Source: JBBIJR01 sp037445875 | Lineage (GTDB): Bacteria; CLD3; SB21 | Reading direction: 5' to 3' | NCBI GenBank assembly: GCA_037445875.1 | Contig: JBBIJR010000059.1 | Span: 1 to 21,571, forward strand | DNA: 21,571 bases | Shown here: positions 1-8,199 of the stretch, piece after piece | How the letters are laid out: each line of letters begins with the position of its first letter | Numbering within the stretch: position 1 is the first letter of the stretch | Program-made: the position numbers and the translations under genes | Notes under the pieces: generated by a model | The model's database searches: none | What the model was told of the DNA's origin: nothing | What the model saw: the letters and a program-made list of their open reading frames with translations, nothing else

Positions 1-118
1 CTGAAGAACATTCTCTCGGGCCTCGCGACGGCTCGTTTTCGGCGTCCTCGACGGCGGCCGGAGATGATCCGCTAACAGTGGATTCATGGGGTCAAAGAGC
101 TCAGAACCATTCGTATGT
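1..118. other. Left-edge non-annotated segment
   Basis: No gene can be supported here. On the plus strand one frame is open from base 1 to a TAA at 73-75, so it could be the last 24 codons of a gene entering from the left, but the arginine-rich translation matches nothing I recognise. A second plus frame stays open further and runs into the antisense of leucine dehydrogenase, so it is probably a shadow. On the minus strand this is the region downstream of the leucine dehydrogenase stop. I see no convincing terminator hairpin with a T tract. Confidence 0.2.
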
Positions 119-1225
119 TCAACAGCGTTCCTGTCGCCTCATGATCGTTTCCGATCCGGATACGTAGGTCTGGCGAATCCGGCCTACCTGCTGGATACGC
201 TCCTCCGCCAGACGGTTGGACGCTGCGTGCGTCGAAATGCGCTCCTTTTCGGCCAGTTCCAGGACACGGCGGAGGATATCCCCGATTCCCTTCGCCTGGG
301 CAAGCGCCTTTTCCTGATTGTAACCCTGCAATTCGTTGTACACGTTGATGAGACCGCCGGAATTGATCACGTAATCCGGAGCATAGCAGATGCCCTTTTC
401 GAGCAGCATCCGGCTGTGGCGCTCCTCGTCCTGCAGTTGGTTGTTTGCCGCTCCGGCGATGATCTTGAATTTGAATCGCGGGATGGTTTCGTCGTTGATA
501 ACGGAGCCCAGGGCGCACGGAGAAAAGATGTCGGCATCGAGGCCGTGCACGCTTTGCGGATTCACGGACTCGCAGCCGAACTCATTGACCACTTTTCGTA
601 CACGCTCCGCGTCCACATCCGCCACGTACAACTTGGCCCCTTCATCGTTGAGCAGTCGAACCAGGTGATAGCCGACGTGACCCACCCCTTCCACGGCAAT
701 ACGAATCCCGCGCAGGGACTGAGTTTTCAACACCTTCTCCGCACAGGCCTTGATGCCGTGGTACGTTCCTAGTGCCGTCACCGGCGACGGGTCTCCGCTG
801 CCTCCGTGAGCCTTGGAGGTTCCCGTAACGTATCGCGTCTCCATCCGGACAAACTCCATGTCCGCGACGTTCGTGCCAACGTCCTCCGCCGTGATGTATC
901 GCCCACCCAATCCCTGGACAAAGCGACCGAACGTTCGAAAGAGGATTTCGTTCTTGTGCTTTTTCGGATCCCCGACGATAACGGCCTTGCCCCCGCCGAG
1001 ATTGAGGCCCGCAACCGCTGCCTTGTACGTCATACCTCTCGACAACCGCAGCACGTCGGATAGCGCCTCTTCGGTCGTCTCGTACGGATACATGCGACAT
1101 CCCCCTAAGGCGGGCCCTAAAGCAGTATTGTGGATAGCGACGATGGCCCTCAGGCCGCTCTTCCTGTCGCTGAAGAATACGACCTCCTCATGGCCACGCT
1201 CTTCCATCCATTCGAAAGCCTTCAT
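119..1225 (-). CDS. Leucine dehydrogenase (Glu/Leu/Phe/Val dehydrogenase family)
   Basis: This cytoplasmic enzyme reversibly deaminates branched-chain amino acids (leucine, valine, isoleucine) to 2-oxo acids using NAD+. The 368 residues match the usual length of leucine dehydrogenase (about 360) rather than glutamate dehydrogenase (over 400). The glycine-rich substrate segment GGCRMY lies near residue 41. Two lysines fall in the family active-site contexts: K68 in MTYKAAVAG and K80 in GGGKAV. A Rossmann GxGxxG motif (G180, G182, G185) is followed by an acidic residue around D203, consistent with NAD preference. Its ribosome binding site (AGAGGGG) overlaps the TAG stop of the acyl-CoA dehydrogenase just upstream, with only 8 bases between the genes, so the two are almost certainly co-transcribed and translationally coupled. 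Phenylalanine or valine dehydrogenase are alternative names; the exact substrate cannot be fixed from sequence. Confidence 0.93.
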   Translation of the reverse strand: MKAFEWMEERGHEEVVFFSDRKSGLRAIVAIHNTALGPALGGCRMYPYETTEEALSDVLRLSRGMTYKAAVAGLNLGGGKAVIVGDPKKHKNEILFRTFGRFVQGLGGRYITAEDVGTNVADMEFVRMETRYVTGTSKAHGGSGDPSPVTALGTYHGIKACAEKVLKTQSLRGIRIAVEGVGHVGYHLVRLLNDEGAKLYVADVDAERVRKVVNEFGCESVNPQSVHGLDADIFSPCALGSVINDETIPRFKFKIIAGAANNQLQDEERHSRMLLEKGICYAPDYVINSGGLINVYNELQGYNQEKALAQAKGIGDILRRVLELAEKERISTHAASNRLAEERIQQVGRIRQTYVSGSETIMRRQERC

Positions 1226-1233
1226 GAACCCCT

Positions 1234-2376
1234 CTATGCGCCCAAAACGCTTCGTGCAATGACGACGCGCTGTATCTCGGAGGTGCCTTCGTATATCTCC
1301 GTAATCTTGGCATCACGCATAAGCCGCTCCACGGGGTATTCCTTCGTGTACCCGTAACCCCCGTGAATCTGGACAGCCTGCGTCGTAATCCACATGGCGG
1401 CCTCAGAAGCGAACAATTTGGCCATCGCGGCCTCCTTGGAGAACTTCTGTCCCTGATCCTTCAACCAGCAGGCGCGGAACAACAGCATTTTGGCCGCGTC
1501 GATTCGCATGGCCATGTCGGCTACCTTGAATTCCGTTGCTTGAAACTTGGACAACGGTTGTCCGAATTGCTCCCGCGTCTTGGAGTATTTTACGCATTCA
1601 CTCAGCGCGGCCTCGGCGATCCCAATGGCTTGCGCGGCGATCCCGATGCGTCCGCCGTCAAGGGTTTCCATGGCTATCTTGAAACCGATGCCTTCTTCAC
1701 CCAGGAGGTTGGCCTTGGGTACCTTGCAATCCTCGAATACCAGCTCGGTCGTGTCCGACGCCCGGATACCCAGTTTGTTTTCCTTCTTGCCGACGCGAAA
1801 ACCCGGAAAACTCTTCTCGACGATGAATGCGCTGATGCCCTTCGTCTTGTGGGATTTGTCCGTGCGAAGAAAACACACCACATAGTCCGAGTGGAAGCCG
1901 TTGGTCACCCAGAGTTTCGTCCCGTTGACCAGGTAGTGATCGGCTTTTTTCTCCGCGTTGCATACGAGACTGGCCGCGTCGCTGCCCGATCCTGCTTCGG
2001 ACAGGGAATACGCCCCGAGCGCTTTTCCCGTTGCCATGGGGCGGAGGTACTTCTCCTTCTGTTCCGGCGTTCCATACTTCTCGACGTTGAAGCACACAAG
2101 AGAATTGTTTACCGAGCAGATGACGGCCGCCGACGCGTCCGCCTTGGCGAGTTCCATGATCACCAGCGCATACGTTACGGTATCGAGACCGAGGCCGCCC
2201 CACTCCTCCATTACCATCATACCCATGAAGCCCAGTTCTCCCATCTGGGCGATGACTTCCTTGGGAAACTTCTGCTCCTCGTCCCGCTGTGCTGCGAACG
2301 GAGCAAGGTGCTCCTGACCGAATTCACGGGCTGTCTCCACGATGAGCCGCTGTTCTTCGGAAAGTTGAAAATCCAT
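1234..2376 (-). CDS. Acyl-CoA dehydrogenase (short/branched-chain type)
   Basis: This FAD flavoenzyme introduces a 2,3 double bond into acyl-CoA thioesters and passes electrons to electron-transfer flavoprotein. The 380 residues are full length for the short-chain family. The N-terminal helical domain begins FQLSEEQ. The middle beta domain carries LSEAGSGSD and the flavin-contacting LWVTNG region. The C-terminal helical domain contains QIHGGYGYTKEYPVERLMRD and then IYEGTSEIQR. E363 in IYEGT sits where butyryl-, short/branched-chain and medium-chain dehydrogenases hold their catalytic base; isovaleryl-CoA dehydrogenases have glycine or alanine there. The gene lies directly upstream of leucine dehydrogenase, so it probably oxidises a branched-chain acyl-CoA, though butyryl-CoA is equally possible. 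Upstream of the ATG there is a GAGG ribosome site and a strong promoter (2431-2459). Confidence 0.93.
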   Translation of the reverse strand: MDFQLSEEQRLIVETAREFGQEHLAPFAAQRDEEQKFPKEVIAQMGELGFMGMMVMEEWGGLGLDTVTYALVIMELAKADASAAVICSVNNSLVCFNVEKYGTPEQKEKYLRPMATGKALGAYSLSEAGSGSDAASLVCNAEKKADHYLVNGTKLWVTNGFHSDYVVCFLRTDKSHKTKGISAFIVEKSFPGFRVGKKENKLGIRASDTTELVFEDCKVPKANLLGEEGIGFKIAMETLDGGRIGIAAQAIGIAEAALSECVKYSKTREQFGQPLSKFQATEFKVADMAMRIDAAKMLLFRACWLKDQGQKFSKEAAMAKLFASEAAMWITTQAVQIHGGYGYTKEYPVERLMRDAKITEIYEGTSEIQRVVIARSVLGA

Positions 2377-2430
2377 AGTTGCCTCGTTTGCCTGATGGAA
2401 GTAATCGCACCCAACACAAAGTCAGGGCCC

Positions 2431-2459
2431 AATATACCCAGCGGGTCAGGAAGAATCAA
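2431..2459 (-). promoter_or_regulatory. Predicted promoter of the acyl-CoA dehydrogenase/leucine dehydrogenase operon
   Basis: Read on the minus strand, TTGATT (2459-2454) is followed by a 17-base spacer and TATATT (2436-2431). That is 4/6 and 5/6 matches to the housekeeping -35 and -10 boxes at ideal spacing. Transcription would start near 2424, giving a leader of about 48 bases. The -10 region continues as TATATTGG, which also resembles the TAnnTTTG element of Bacteroidota. Confidence 0.55.
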
Positions 2460-2512
2460 GATTTTCTTGCCTTGCGGTCGAGGAACATGGGAACTAAGTC
2501 GAGTGAAAGCTG

Positions 2513-2541
2513 TTTCAATTCTGTAGCGAAGCTACTATATT
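2513..2541 (+). promoter_or_regulatory. Possible promoter of the methyltransferase operon
   Basis: A weak -35 (TTTCAA, 2513-2518) lies exactly 17 bases upstream of a good -10 (TATATT, 2536-2541). The predicted start near 2548 leaves only about 5 bases before the ATG at 2553, so the message would be nearly leaderless, which agrees with the lack of a Shine-Dalgarno sequence there. The spacer holds a small perfect hairpin, GTAGC-GAA-GCTAC (2523-2535). The poor -35 match keeps confidence low. Confidence 0.3.
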
Positions 2542-2552
2542 ATGGCTCGAAC

Positions 2553-3722
2553 ATGGAAACCATTCGGCTTCGTCAGGACTATAATCGACGTATCCGCGGA
2601 GGCTACCTGTGGATATTCTCCAACGAGGTGGAGACGTCTTTGAAGGGCATGGAGCCGGGGGCCTTGGTACGCGTTGCCGATGCCCATGACCGGTTCATCG
2701 GAATTGCCTATGCGAACCCTCATGCTCTGGTGTGCGCACGAATCCTTACGTTTCAGGATCAAGCGGTCGATCGTGGTTTTTTCGAGCGCCGCATTCTCGA
2801 ATCCCTGTCCGTCCGGCGTCTGCGATTTCCTGCCGATTCCTGTTATCGGCTGGTCTTCGGAGAATCCGATCTACTGCCGGGTCTGGTAGTCGACCGATAC
2901 GACCGGAACCTCGTCGTTCAGAGCTTCACCGCCGGAATGGATCGACAGTTGCCCGTCGTGCTGGACATCCTCCAGGATGCCCTCCAGCCCCACTCGATCG
3001 TGTTGCGCAACGACAGTTCCATGCGCCGTCTGGAGAATCTGGAACTCTCCCGCTCGGTAGTGAGGGGGCATCTGGCGGAACCCGTAACGGTCACGATCGA
3101 GGGCCTTACCTATCGCCTCGATCTCCTCAACGGCCATAAGACCGGCTTTTTCCTCGATCAACGACTGAATCATCTGCGGACCCGGCCGTACGCCGCCGGC
3201 AAACGTGTGCTGGATTGCTTTACTCATGTAGGCGGTTGGGCACTGAATGCAGCCCGTTTCGGAGCGACGACCGTCACCGGAGTCGACGTATCGGAATCCG
3301 CCATTGCGCAGTCTGAGGAACATGCCGCGCTTAATCATCTCCCCCAGTGTTCCTTCCGGACGGCCGATGTGTTCGACGAACTGAAGCGTTTGAATGAACA
3401 GCATGAGCAATTCGATATCATCGTCCTTGATCCGCCAGCCTTCGCCAAGTCCCGTGCGGACGTGGCGAATGCCGTCAAGGGCTACCGCGAAGTCAATCGT
3501 CGGGCGGCCAAAGCGCTGGCACAGGGAGGAATCCTTGTGACGTGCAGCTGCACCCACGTCGTTGAATACGATACGTTCAGGAACACCGTTCTCCAGGGTA
3601 TCCTCAGCGCAGGTCGAAACGCGGTGATCCTGGACGAATTAGCTCAGCCCGAAGATCATCCCGTACTACTCTCGATGCGGGAAACCGAATATCTTAAAGG
3701 CTTCATACTCCGCGTTTTTTAG
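2553..3722 (+). CDS. Class I rRNA large-subunit methyltransferase, RlmI family (PUA domain)
   Basis: This is a SAM-dependent RNA methyltransferase; the best known member, RlmI of E. coli, makes m5C1962 in 23S rRNA. The 389 residues comprise an N-terminal PUA RNA-binding domain (about 1-75), a central RlmI-type domain ending in NGHKTGFFLDQR (193-204), and a Rossmann methyltransferase domain. SAM motif I is VLDCFTHVGGWAL (219-231), followed by the acidic residue of GVDVSE. Motif IV is LDPPAFAKS (292-300) and the cysteine motif is CSCTH (331-335), all typical of this family. The frame is open 58 codons further upstream, but I chose ATG 2553 because homology starts there and the extension crosses the divergent promoter region. 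No Shine-Dalgarno is visible. It is the first gene of a plus-strand trio. The exact rRNA target is inferred from the family only. Confidence 0.9.
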   Translation: METIRLRQDYNRRIRGGYLWIFSNEVETSLKGMEPGALVRVADAHDRFIGIAYANPHALVCARILTFQDQAVDRGFFERRILESLSVRRLRFPADSCYRLVFGESDLLPGLVVDRYDRNLVVQSFTAGMDRQLPVVLDILQDALQPHSIVLRNDSSMRRLENLELSRSVVRGHLAEPVTVTIEGLTYRLDLLNGHKTGFFLDQRLNHLRTRPYAAGKRVLDCFTHVGGWALNAARFGATTVTGVDVSESAIAQSEEHAALNHLPQCSFRTADVFDELKRLNEQHEQFDIIVLDPPAFAKSRADVANAVKGYREVNRRAAKALAQGGILVTCSCTHVVEYDTFRNTVLQGILSAGRNAVILDELAQPEDHPVLLSMRETEYLKGFILRVF

Positions 3723-3735
3723 GCAAAGGAGTCCC

Positions 3736-4422
3736 ATGTCCCAGCATTCCTATCATCCCATCCCCTACCCATTCAAGCATCGTGACGGCCGGCAGATCCT
3801 CCGGCGTGCACGACATTTCTGCCAGCTGATGGAACAGCGCAGGAGCATCCGTTTTTTTTCCGATGAACCGGTTCCGCGCCCGTGCATAGAACTTGCCATC
3901 CAGACCGCTTCCTCGGCCCCGTCCGGTGCCCATCGGCAGCCGTGGACGTTTGTCGCCGTCGATGATCCGGGCCTGAAACGCGAAATTCGTGAGGCGGCCG
4001 AAGTGGAGGAGAGACAGAATTATGAAGGAGGGCGACTATCCGAGGATTGGCTGACAGCCCTGGCCCCGTTCGGAACGGACTGGCACAAACCGTTCTTGGA
4101 GACCGCACCGTATCTCGTCATCTGCTTTCGCCAGAATTACGGCCTGGGGGACAACGGCGAGCCTATCAAACACTACTACGTCCACGAGAGTGTCGGCATA
4201 GCGTGCGGGCTTTTCATCGCAGCCATTCACTACATGGGGCTTGTCACTCTCACGCACACGCCGAATCCAATGGCATTTCTCTCCAGAATCCTGAACCGTC
4301 CGGAAAACGAGAAGCCTTTCATTCTTTTCCCCGTGGGCTACCCCACTCCTGACGCTACCGTGCCCAATCTGCGCAGAAAGACAATCCAACAGGTCCTTCA
4401 GTGGAACCGAGGAGGGTTATGA
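3736..4422 (+). CDS. Nitroreductase-fold flavoprotein, iodotyrosine deiodinase-like
   Basis: This is an FMN-dependent reductase of the nitroreductase superfamily. From memory of the human enzyme, the 228 residues align with iodotyrosine deiodinase (IYD) almost end to end: FMN phosphate motif RRSIRF (35-40), TASSAPSGAH (57-66), PWTFV (69-73), HYYVHESVGIACG (146-158), and the C-terminal LFPVGYP...ATVP stretch. The three residues that in human IYD grip the amino-acid part of iodotyrosine (E157, Y161, K182) correspond to E92, Y96 and K118 here, allowing one inserted residue. General nitroreductases lack this lid. The long N-terminal membrane anchor of the animal enzyme is absent, so this is a soluble form like the bacterial IYDs already described. 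A strong ribosome site AAAGGAG (3725-3731) precedes the ATG. It follows the methyltransferase by 13 bases and overlaps the next gene by 4. The natural substrate in bacteria is unclear. Confidence 0.85.
   Translation: MSQHSYHPIPYPFKHRDGRQILRRARHFCQLMEQRRSIRFFSDEPVPRPCIELAIQTASSAPSGAHRQPWTFVAVDDPGLKREIREAAEVEERQNYEGGRLSEDWLTALAPFGTDWHKPFLETAPYLVICFRQNYGLGDNGEPIKHYYVHESVGIACGLFIAAIHYMGLVTLTHTPNPMAFLSRILNRPENEKPFILFPVGYPTPDATVPNLRRKTIQQVLQWNRGGL
4410..4416 (+). promoter_or_regulatory. Ribosome binding site deciding the CsgG/TPR gene start
   Basis: AGGAGGG lies in the last codons of the deiodinase-like gene, just before ATG 4419. The spacing is short (2-3 bases). A second in-frame ATG at 4431 would give a spacing of about 14 bases, so either could be used; both leave a complete signal peptide. 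Confidence 0.5.
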
Positions 4423-5591
4423 GCTACCGTATGGCAATTCTTGCGACAGCGGCTCTACTGTGGGCTGCCGGGATCCTTTTTGCACAGAACGACGGCCGAC
4501 CCGCCCTTGTGACGTTAGCTATCCTGCCGTTCGAGAACTTGACCGGAAACACCGACGACAGCTGGTTATCCAGAGGATTTGCGGAGGAGTTGACCGCGGC
4601 CCTGTCCGGGGTGCCCTCGGTGCGCGTCATAGAGCGGAACCAGCTGGACCGGGTCCTCCGGGAACAAGATTTCCAACTCAGCGATGTGTCCGATCCCTCC
4701 AACGGCATCCGTCTCGGCAAACTGCTCGCCGTCCAAAAACTCTTGCTGGGCAGCTATCAGGTCGTCGACGGTTATCTCCGGGCCACGGCCCGGCTTGTAG
4801 ACACGGAAACCGGAATGGTGGATCCACAGAGCTCCCTGACCGCCGAAGACCGCGTGGAAAACATCTTCGACGTCTATGAGCAGCTCACACGCAAGCTGCT
4901 GGCCAGCTTTCAGGTTCGTGTGTCTGCAGGCCAGTCTGGACGACTCCAGGCCTTCAAACTGAGCGGCACTCGCAGTCTGAAAGCCTATGAAAGCTACCTC
5001 AAGGGCATGGACTACTATGCCGCAGGCGATGAGCAAAGCCTGAAGGAGGCCCGCAGCCACTTTAAGAAGGCCCTGGGCTATGACAAGAAATTCACGGCTG
5101 CGCGCCAGGCCCTCGCCAATACATATTTCCGCATGAACGACCTCGACGACGCGATCGATGAATACGAAAAGATTGTCAAGAAAGGAGTCGACGTGGATGA
5201 TCGGCTGTACATTACGCTCGGTCTCTTCTACCGTGCAGCCGGCAAGTCCTCCAAGGCTCGAGAAAACTATCGTGCGGCCATTTCACTGAACCCTTCGTCC
5301 GCCGAGGGCTACCACAACCTTGCCATACTTTCGCTAGGGGAACAGCAGCCGGCGGAGGCGTTGGACGACGCCAAACATGCAACGGCACTCGACCCCGACA
5401 ATCCCGAATTCCTCTACACGCTGGCAAAGACTTACGTGGCGCTCGGCCGCACGTACGATGCCCTTCAAGCCCTCGGTCGAGCCCTTGAAAACGGCTTCCA
5501 GGACCGCAATCGTTTGGATGGCGACCGCGAATGGAACCCGATCCGTTTCGACGGCAAGTTCAGGGACCTGCTCGAAGACTATTTTGATTGA
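4419..5591 (+). CDS. Secreted CsgG/TolB-like N-terminal domain plus TPR-repeat protein
   Basis: The product is predicted to be exported. Residues 1-22 form a signal peptide (hydrophobic AILATAALLWAAGILFA) with likely cleavage after A22. I see no lipobox cysteine. Residues 31-165 form a CsgG/FlgO/TolB-like alpha-beta domain, with the typical ILPFENLTGN start (35-44), LSRGFAEELTAALS, VRVIERNQLDRVL and LLGSYQVVDGYLRATARLVDTETG. Residues 190-360 hold about four tetratricopeptide repeats, for example ARQALANTYFRMNDLDDAIDEYEK and GYHNLAILSLGEQQPAEALDDA. This architecture suggests a periplasmic scaffold rather than an enzyme. Its ATG overlaps the TGA of the deiodinase-like gene (ATGA), implying coupled translation. 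The gene ends 25 bases from the convergent glnD stop, with no obvious terminator between them. Specific partners are unknown. Confidence 0.82.
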   Translation: MSYRMAILATAALLWAAGILFAQNDGRPALVTLAILPFENLTGNTDDSWLSRGFAEELTAALSGVPSVRVIERNQLDRVLREQDFQLSDVSDPSNGIRLGKLLAVQKLLLGSYQVVDGYLRATARLVDTETGMVDPQSSLTAEDRVENIFDVYEQLTRKLLASFQVRVSAGQSGRLQAFKLSGTRSLKAYESYLKGMDYYAAGDEQSLKEARSHFKKALGYDKKFTAARQALANTYFRMNDLDDAIDEYEKIVKKGVDVDDRLYITLGLFYRAAGKSSKARENYRAAISLNPSSAEGYHNLAILSLGEQQPAEALDDAKHATALDPDNPEFLYTLAKTYVALGRTYDALQALGRALENGFQDRNRLDGDREWNPIRFDGKFRDLLEDYFD

Positions 5592-5616
5592 TCGCCGTTG
5601 GGAGATTCAGAACAGC

Positions 5617-8199
5617 TCACAGACCATTCCCGGAGAGCACCAGGAGGAGCTTTTGACGGATCGTTTCCTTCGTAGTTCTTGAAGTAATTTTCTCGCCACG
5701 AGGCCCCAGCACGTAGAAGCAATCGGCCACGCCGTCGAGACGGGTGCCGATCTTGGCCGCATGGATATCCAATCCGAGATCCGATAACGTTCGAGTAATC
5801 AGGAACAGCAGGCCGATGCGGTCCCGCGTGAACACATCGATTATCGTAAAGCACCTGTTGTCGTCGAAATGAATCTCATCTTCCGCTTCGGACGAGACTC
5901 TATGCCGTTTCCAGCGCAGACGTAGCCTGCGCATGTCCTCCGTGAGGTCCTGTCCGGCCTGCAACACCCGTTCCAGCCGCTCACGTAACGCGTCCTTCTC
6001 CGGCCCGCTGAGAGCGCGGTGCTCGGGAAACGTTACGACGCGGAACTGGTCCACAATCCATCCGTCAGACCGCGTTTCCACAAACGCCTCCAGGATGCTA
6101 ACATCCGAGAGGGCCATCGCTCCGCAGATTTGCGACAAGCGGTACGGCCGATCGGTCGTAACCACCAGTACCTCTGTGAAGTCAGGAAGGTCGTTGAAGG
6201 ATACGCTGAGCGTGCTCTCCGGGATAGGAACCTGGCGAGGAGCTTCCTCCCAGTCGAAGCTCTGCACCGCGCTGTCCGTTCGAGCCCTGCGCAGGAAGGT
6301 GTCTGTCTTGAGAAACAGTTCCTTGAGCAGAATGCCTTTCCATTCCGTCCACACGTGCGCATTTGCGGCAGACATGTCCGCGTATGTCAGCAAGTAAAGC
6401 ATCCTTAACCGGCGGCGGTCACCGACGAGCTCTCCGAAAGACTGTATGGTATCGGGATCCTTCAAATTTCTGCGAAACGCCACCTGCTCCATTTTGAGAT
6501 GGTTGGCGATCAGGAAGAGGACCGTCGGCCGGTCTTCCTGATTATGAAGCCGGTCGAACAATTCCTCCGCGACGCGGACGCCCTCCAGGCAATGGTCTAC
6601 GCCCCTCGATTTTCCGATATCGTGAAGAAAGACGGCCCAGAAGAGGTGCCGCTTCTCGAAGAGCGACAACTCGTCGTAAACCGTCTTTATGTGGCGCAGC
6701 GAGTCACTCCCGGACTCACCGGGGTAGAACAACGCCTCCAGATGCTTCAGCGCGATCAGCAGGTGTTCGTCCGTCGTGTACCGATGGTAAATGTTGCGGT
6801 GGTAGTGGGCGCCTATGAAGGCAAATTCGGGAAGGTATCGCTCCAATACCCCGAGTTCATACATGCTCCACAGGACGGAGGAAACACGGCCTTCGTATTT
6901 CCACAGGTCGAGGAACACATGCGCATTCTCCGGAGAATTGACGAACTCATCATCGATGAGATAGAGACCCTCTTGAATGGCAACTTCCACCTCGGCGCCC
7001 AACACAGCGCTATGCTCGATCACTGTCCGGAAAGCGCACAGCATGAGCGTCGGTCTTGCGAGGAATGCCTGCGACAAGTCACCCTCAAACCTCAGAGTGG
7101 GTGGCTCGGTCCGGCCATCCAGGTAAAAGCCGTCACGCAGCTTCGTCACCGCAGTCGGATCAGCGGCTGTCTGAGCGCGGCTCTCGATCTTATGCAGAAT
7201 CAGGCGACATCCGGCGGCCAGTCTTTTCACGTGAACGAAATAGTCTCGCATGAAAAGTTCGGCCGCCCGGTCTTCATATTCATCGCGATATCCCATGCGT
7301 GACGCTACGGCCGCCTGGACGGGGTAGTTCAGCACATCGCTCTTCCGCTTCGCTTCCATGTGCATCTGATTCCGGACGTGAAGGAGATAGTCAAGCGAAC
7401 CCAGCATCTCGTCACACCTGGCTTGCGAGAGGAACCCCCCTCCCGCCAGTTTCCGGAACACGGCCGCAGTTCGCGATTCCCGTGCGCCGACTTCATCTTC
7501 CACGATGTCGGCCGATCGAACGATCCAGAGTACCGTGTGTACGTCCCGAAGTCCTCCGGGACCCTCTTTGATATTCGGCTCGGCCATCCGCTGAGAGCCT
7601 CCATATCCCTCGTGCCTTTTCGCCATCCGCTCCAGCTGTATAGCGATGAATTCCGTCGGCTCAACGCCGAATACTCGTTTCTCCAGCGCCTCCCGCACCC
7701 GCATCCACCATGTGCTGTCCCCGGCGACCTGGCGGGCCTCGAGGTACGAGGTTCGGATATCGCAATCCCTCATACACATAGAGATGGCCTCCTCAGGGGT
7801 CCTCATGGTGTGTCCGATTTCAAGCCCGATATCCCAGAGCGTACGGACGATCCGCTGGACGACCTGCCGCACGGCCTGCCTCTCCTCGTAGCGATCGGAT
7901 TCATACAGGAACGTCAAGTCAATGTCCGACCCTGTATTCATTTCCACGCGCCCGTAGCTTCCGAGCCCCAGAACACAAAAGCGGTTCTCTTCCATTCCGA
8001 CCGACCGGACAGATTCACGCCATACCTGATCGATGATTCCGTCGTAAAAACCCGTAAGCTTTTCACCCAGTGCGAGCCCCGGCCACGATCCGTGCAAACC
8101 GCCTATCACGGAGGACCTACGTTCCGAGACCCATTGTTTCAGCACGGAGACGGGTTGGGAGAAATCCAGGGGAGCAACGATAGTGGATGCCGGTATCAT
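5617..8199 (-). CDS. glnD: [Protein-PII] uridylyltransferase/uridylyl-removing enzyme GlnD
   Basis: GlnD senses glutamine and adds or removes UMP on PII signalling proteins, thereby controlling nitrogen assimilation. All expected parts of this 860-residue protein are present and its length is normal. The nucleotidyltransferase motif is GLGSYGRVEMNTGSDIDLTF, with the metal-binding pair D92/D94. The GlnD signature NIKEGPGGLRDVH is at 209-221. The HD hydrolase domain has H526-D527 in FLHDIGKSRG and a later NHLKME. Two C-terminal ACT domains (about 676-745 and 783-850) would bind glutamine. Both catalytic activities should be intact. Its start overlaps the dedA stop (ATGA at 8196-8199). No glnB, amtB or glutamine synthetase gene lies in the window, so its PII partner is encoded elsewhere. 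It is the last gene of the long minus-strand cluster. Confidence 0.95.
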   Translation of the reverse strand: MIPASTIVAPLDFSQPVSVLKQWVSERRSSVIGGLHGSWPGLALGEKLTGFYDGIIDQVWRESVRSVGMEENRFCVLGLGSYGRVEMNTGSDIDLTFLYESDRYEERQAVRQVVQRIVRTLWDIGLEIGHTMRTPEEAISMCMRDCDIRTSYLEARQVAGDSTWWMRVREALEKRVFGVEPTEFIAIQLERMAKRHEGYGGSQRMAEPNIKEGPGGLRDVHTVLWIVRSADIVEDEVGARESRTAAVFRKLAGGGFLSQARCDEMLGSLDYLLHVRNQMHMEAKRKSDVLNYPVQAAVASRMGYRDEYEDRAAELFMRDYFVHVKRLAAGCRLILHKIESRAQTAADPTAVTKLRDGFYLDGRTEPPTLRFEGDLSQAFLARPTLMLCAFRTVIEHSAVLGAEVEVAIQEGLYLIDDEFVNSPENAHVFLDLWKYEGRVSSVLWSMYELGVLERYLPEFAFIGAHYHRNIYHRYTTDEHLLIALKHLEALFYPGESGSDSLRHIKTVYDELSLFEKRHLFWAVFLHDIGKSRGVDHCLEGVRVAEELFDRLHNQEDRPTVLFLIANHLKMEQVAFRRNLKDPDTIQSFGELVGDRRRLRMLYLLTYADMSAANAHVWTEWKGILLKELFLKTDTFLRRARTDSAVQSFDWEEAPRQVPIPESTLSVSFNDLPDFTEVLVVTTDRPYRLSQICGAMALSDVSILEAFVETRSDGWIVDQFRVVTFPEHRALSGPEKDALRERLERVLQAGQDLTEDMRRLRLRWKRHRVSSEAEDEIHFDDNRCFTIIDVFTRDRIGLLFLITRTLSDLGLDIHAAKIGTRLDGVADCFYVLGPRGEKITSRTTKETIRQKLLLVLSGNGL

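Noticed and set aside
1363..2526. A 387-codon plus-strand open frame opposite the acyl-CoA dehydrogenase
   Set aside because: It is fully antisense to a well-recognised gene, and its translation shows no family motifs; such frames arise from GC-rich third positions.
5592..5616. Possible shared terminator between the convergent TPR and glnD genes
   Set aside because: The 25-base gap has no stem with a T run; any termination signal must lie inside the genes or be Rho-dependent.
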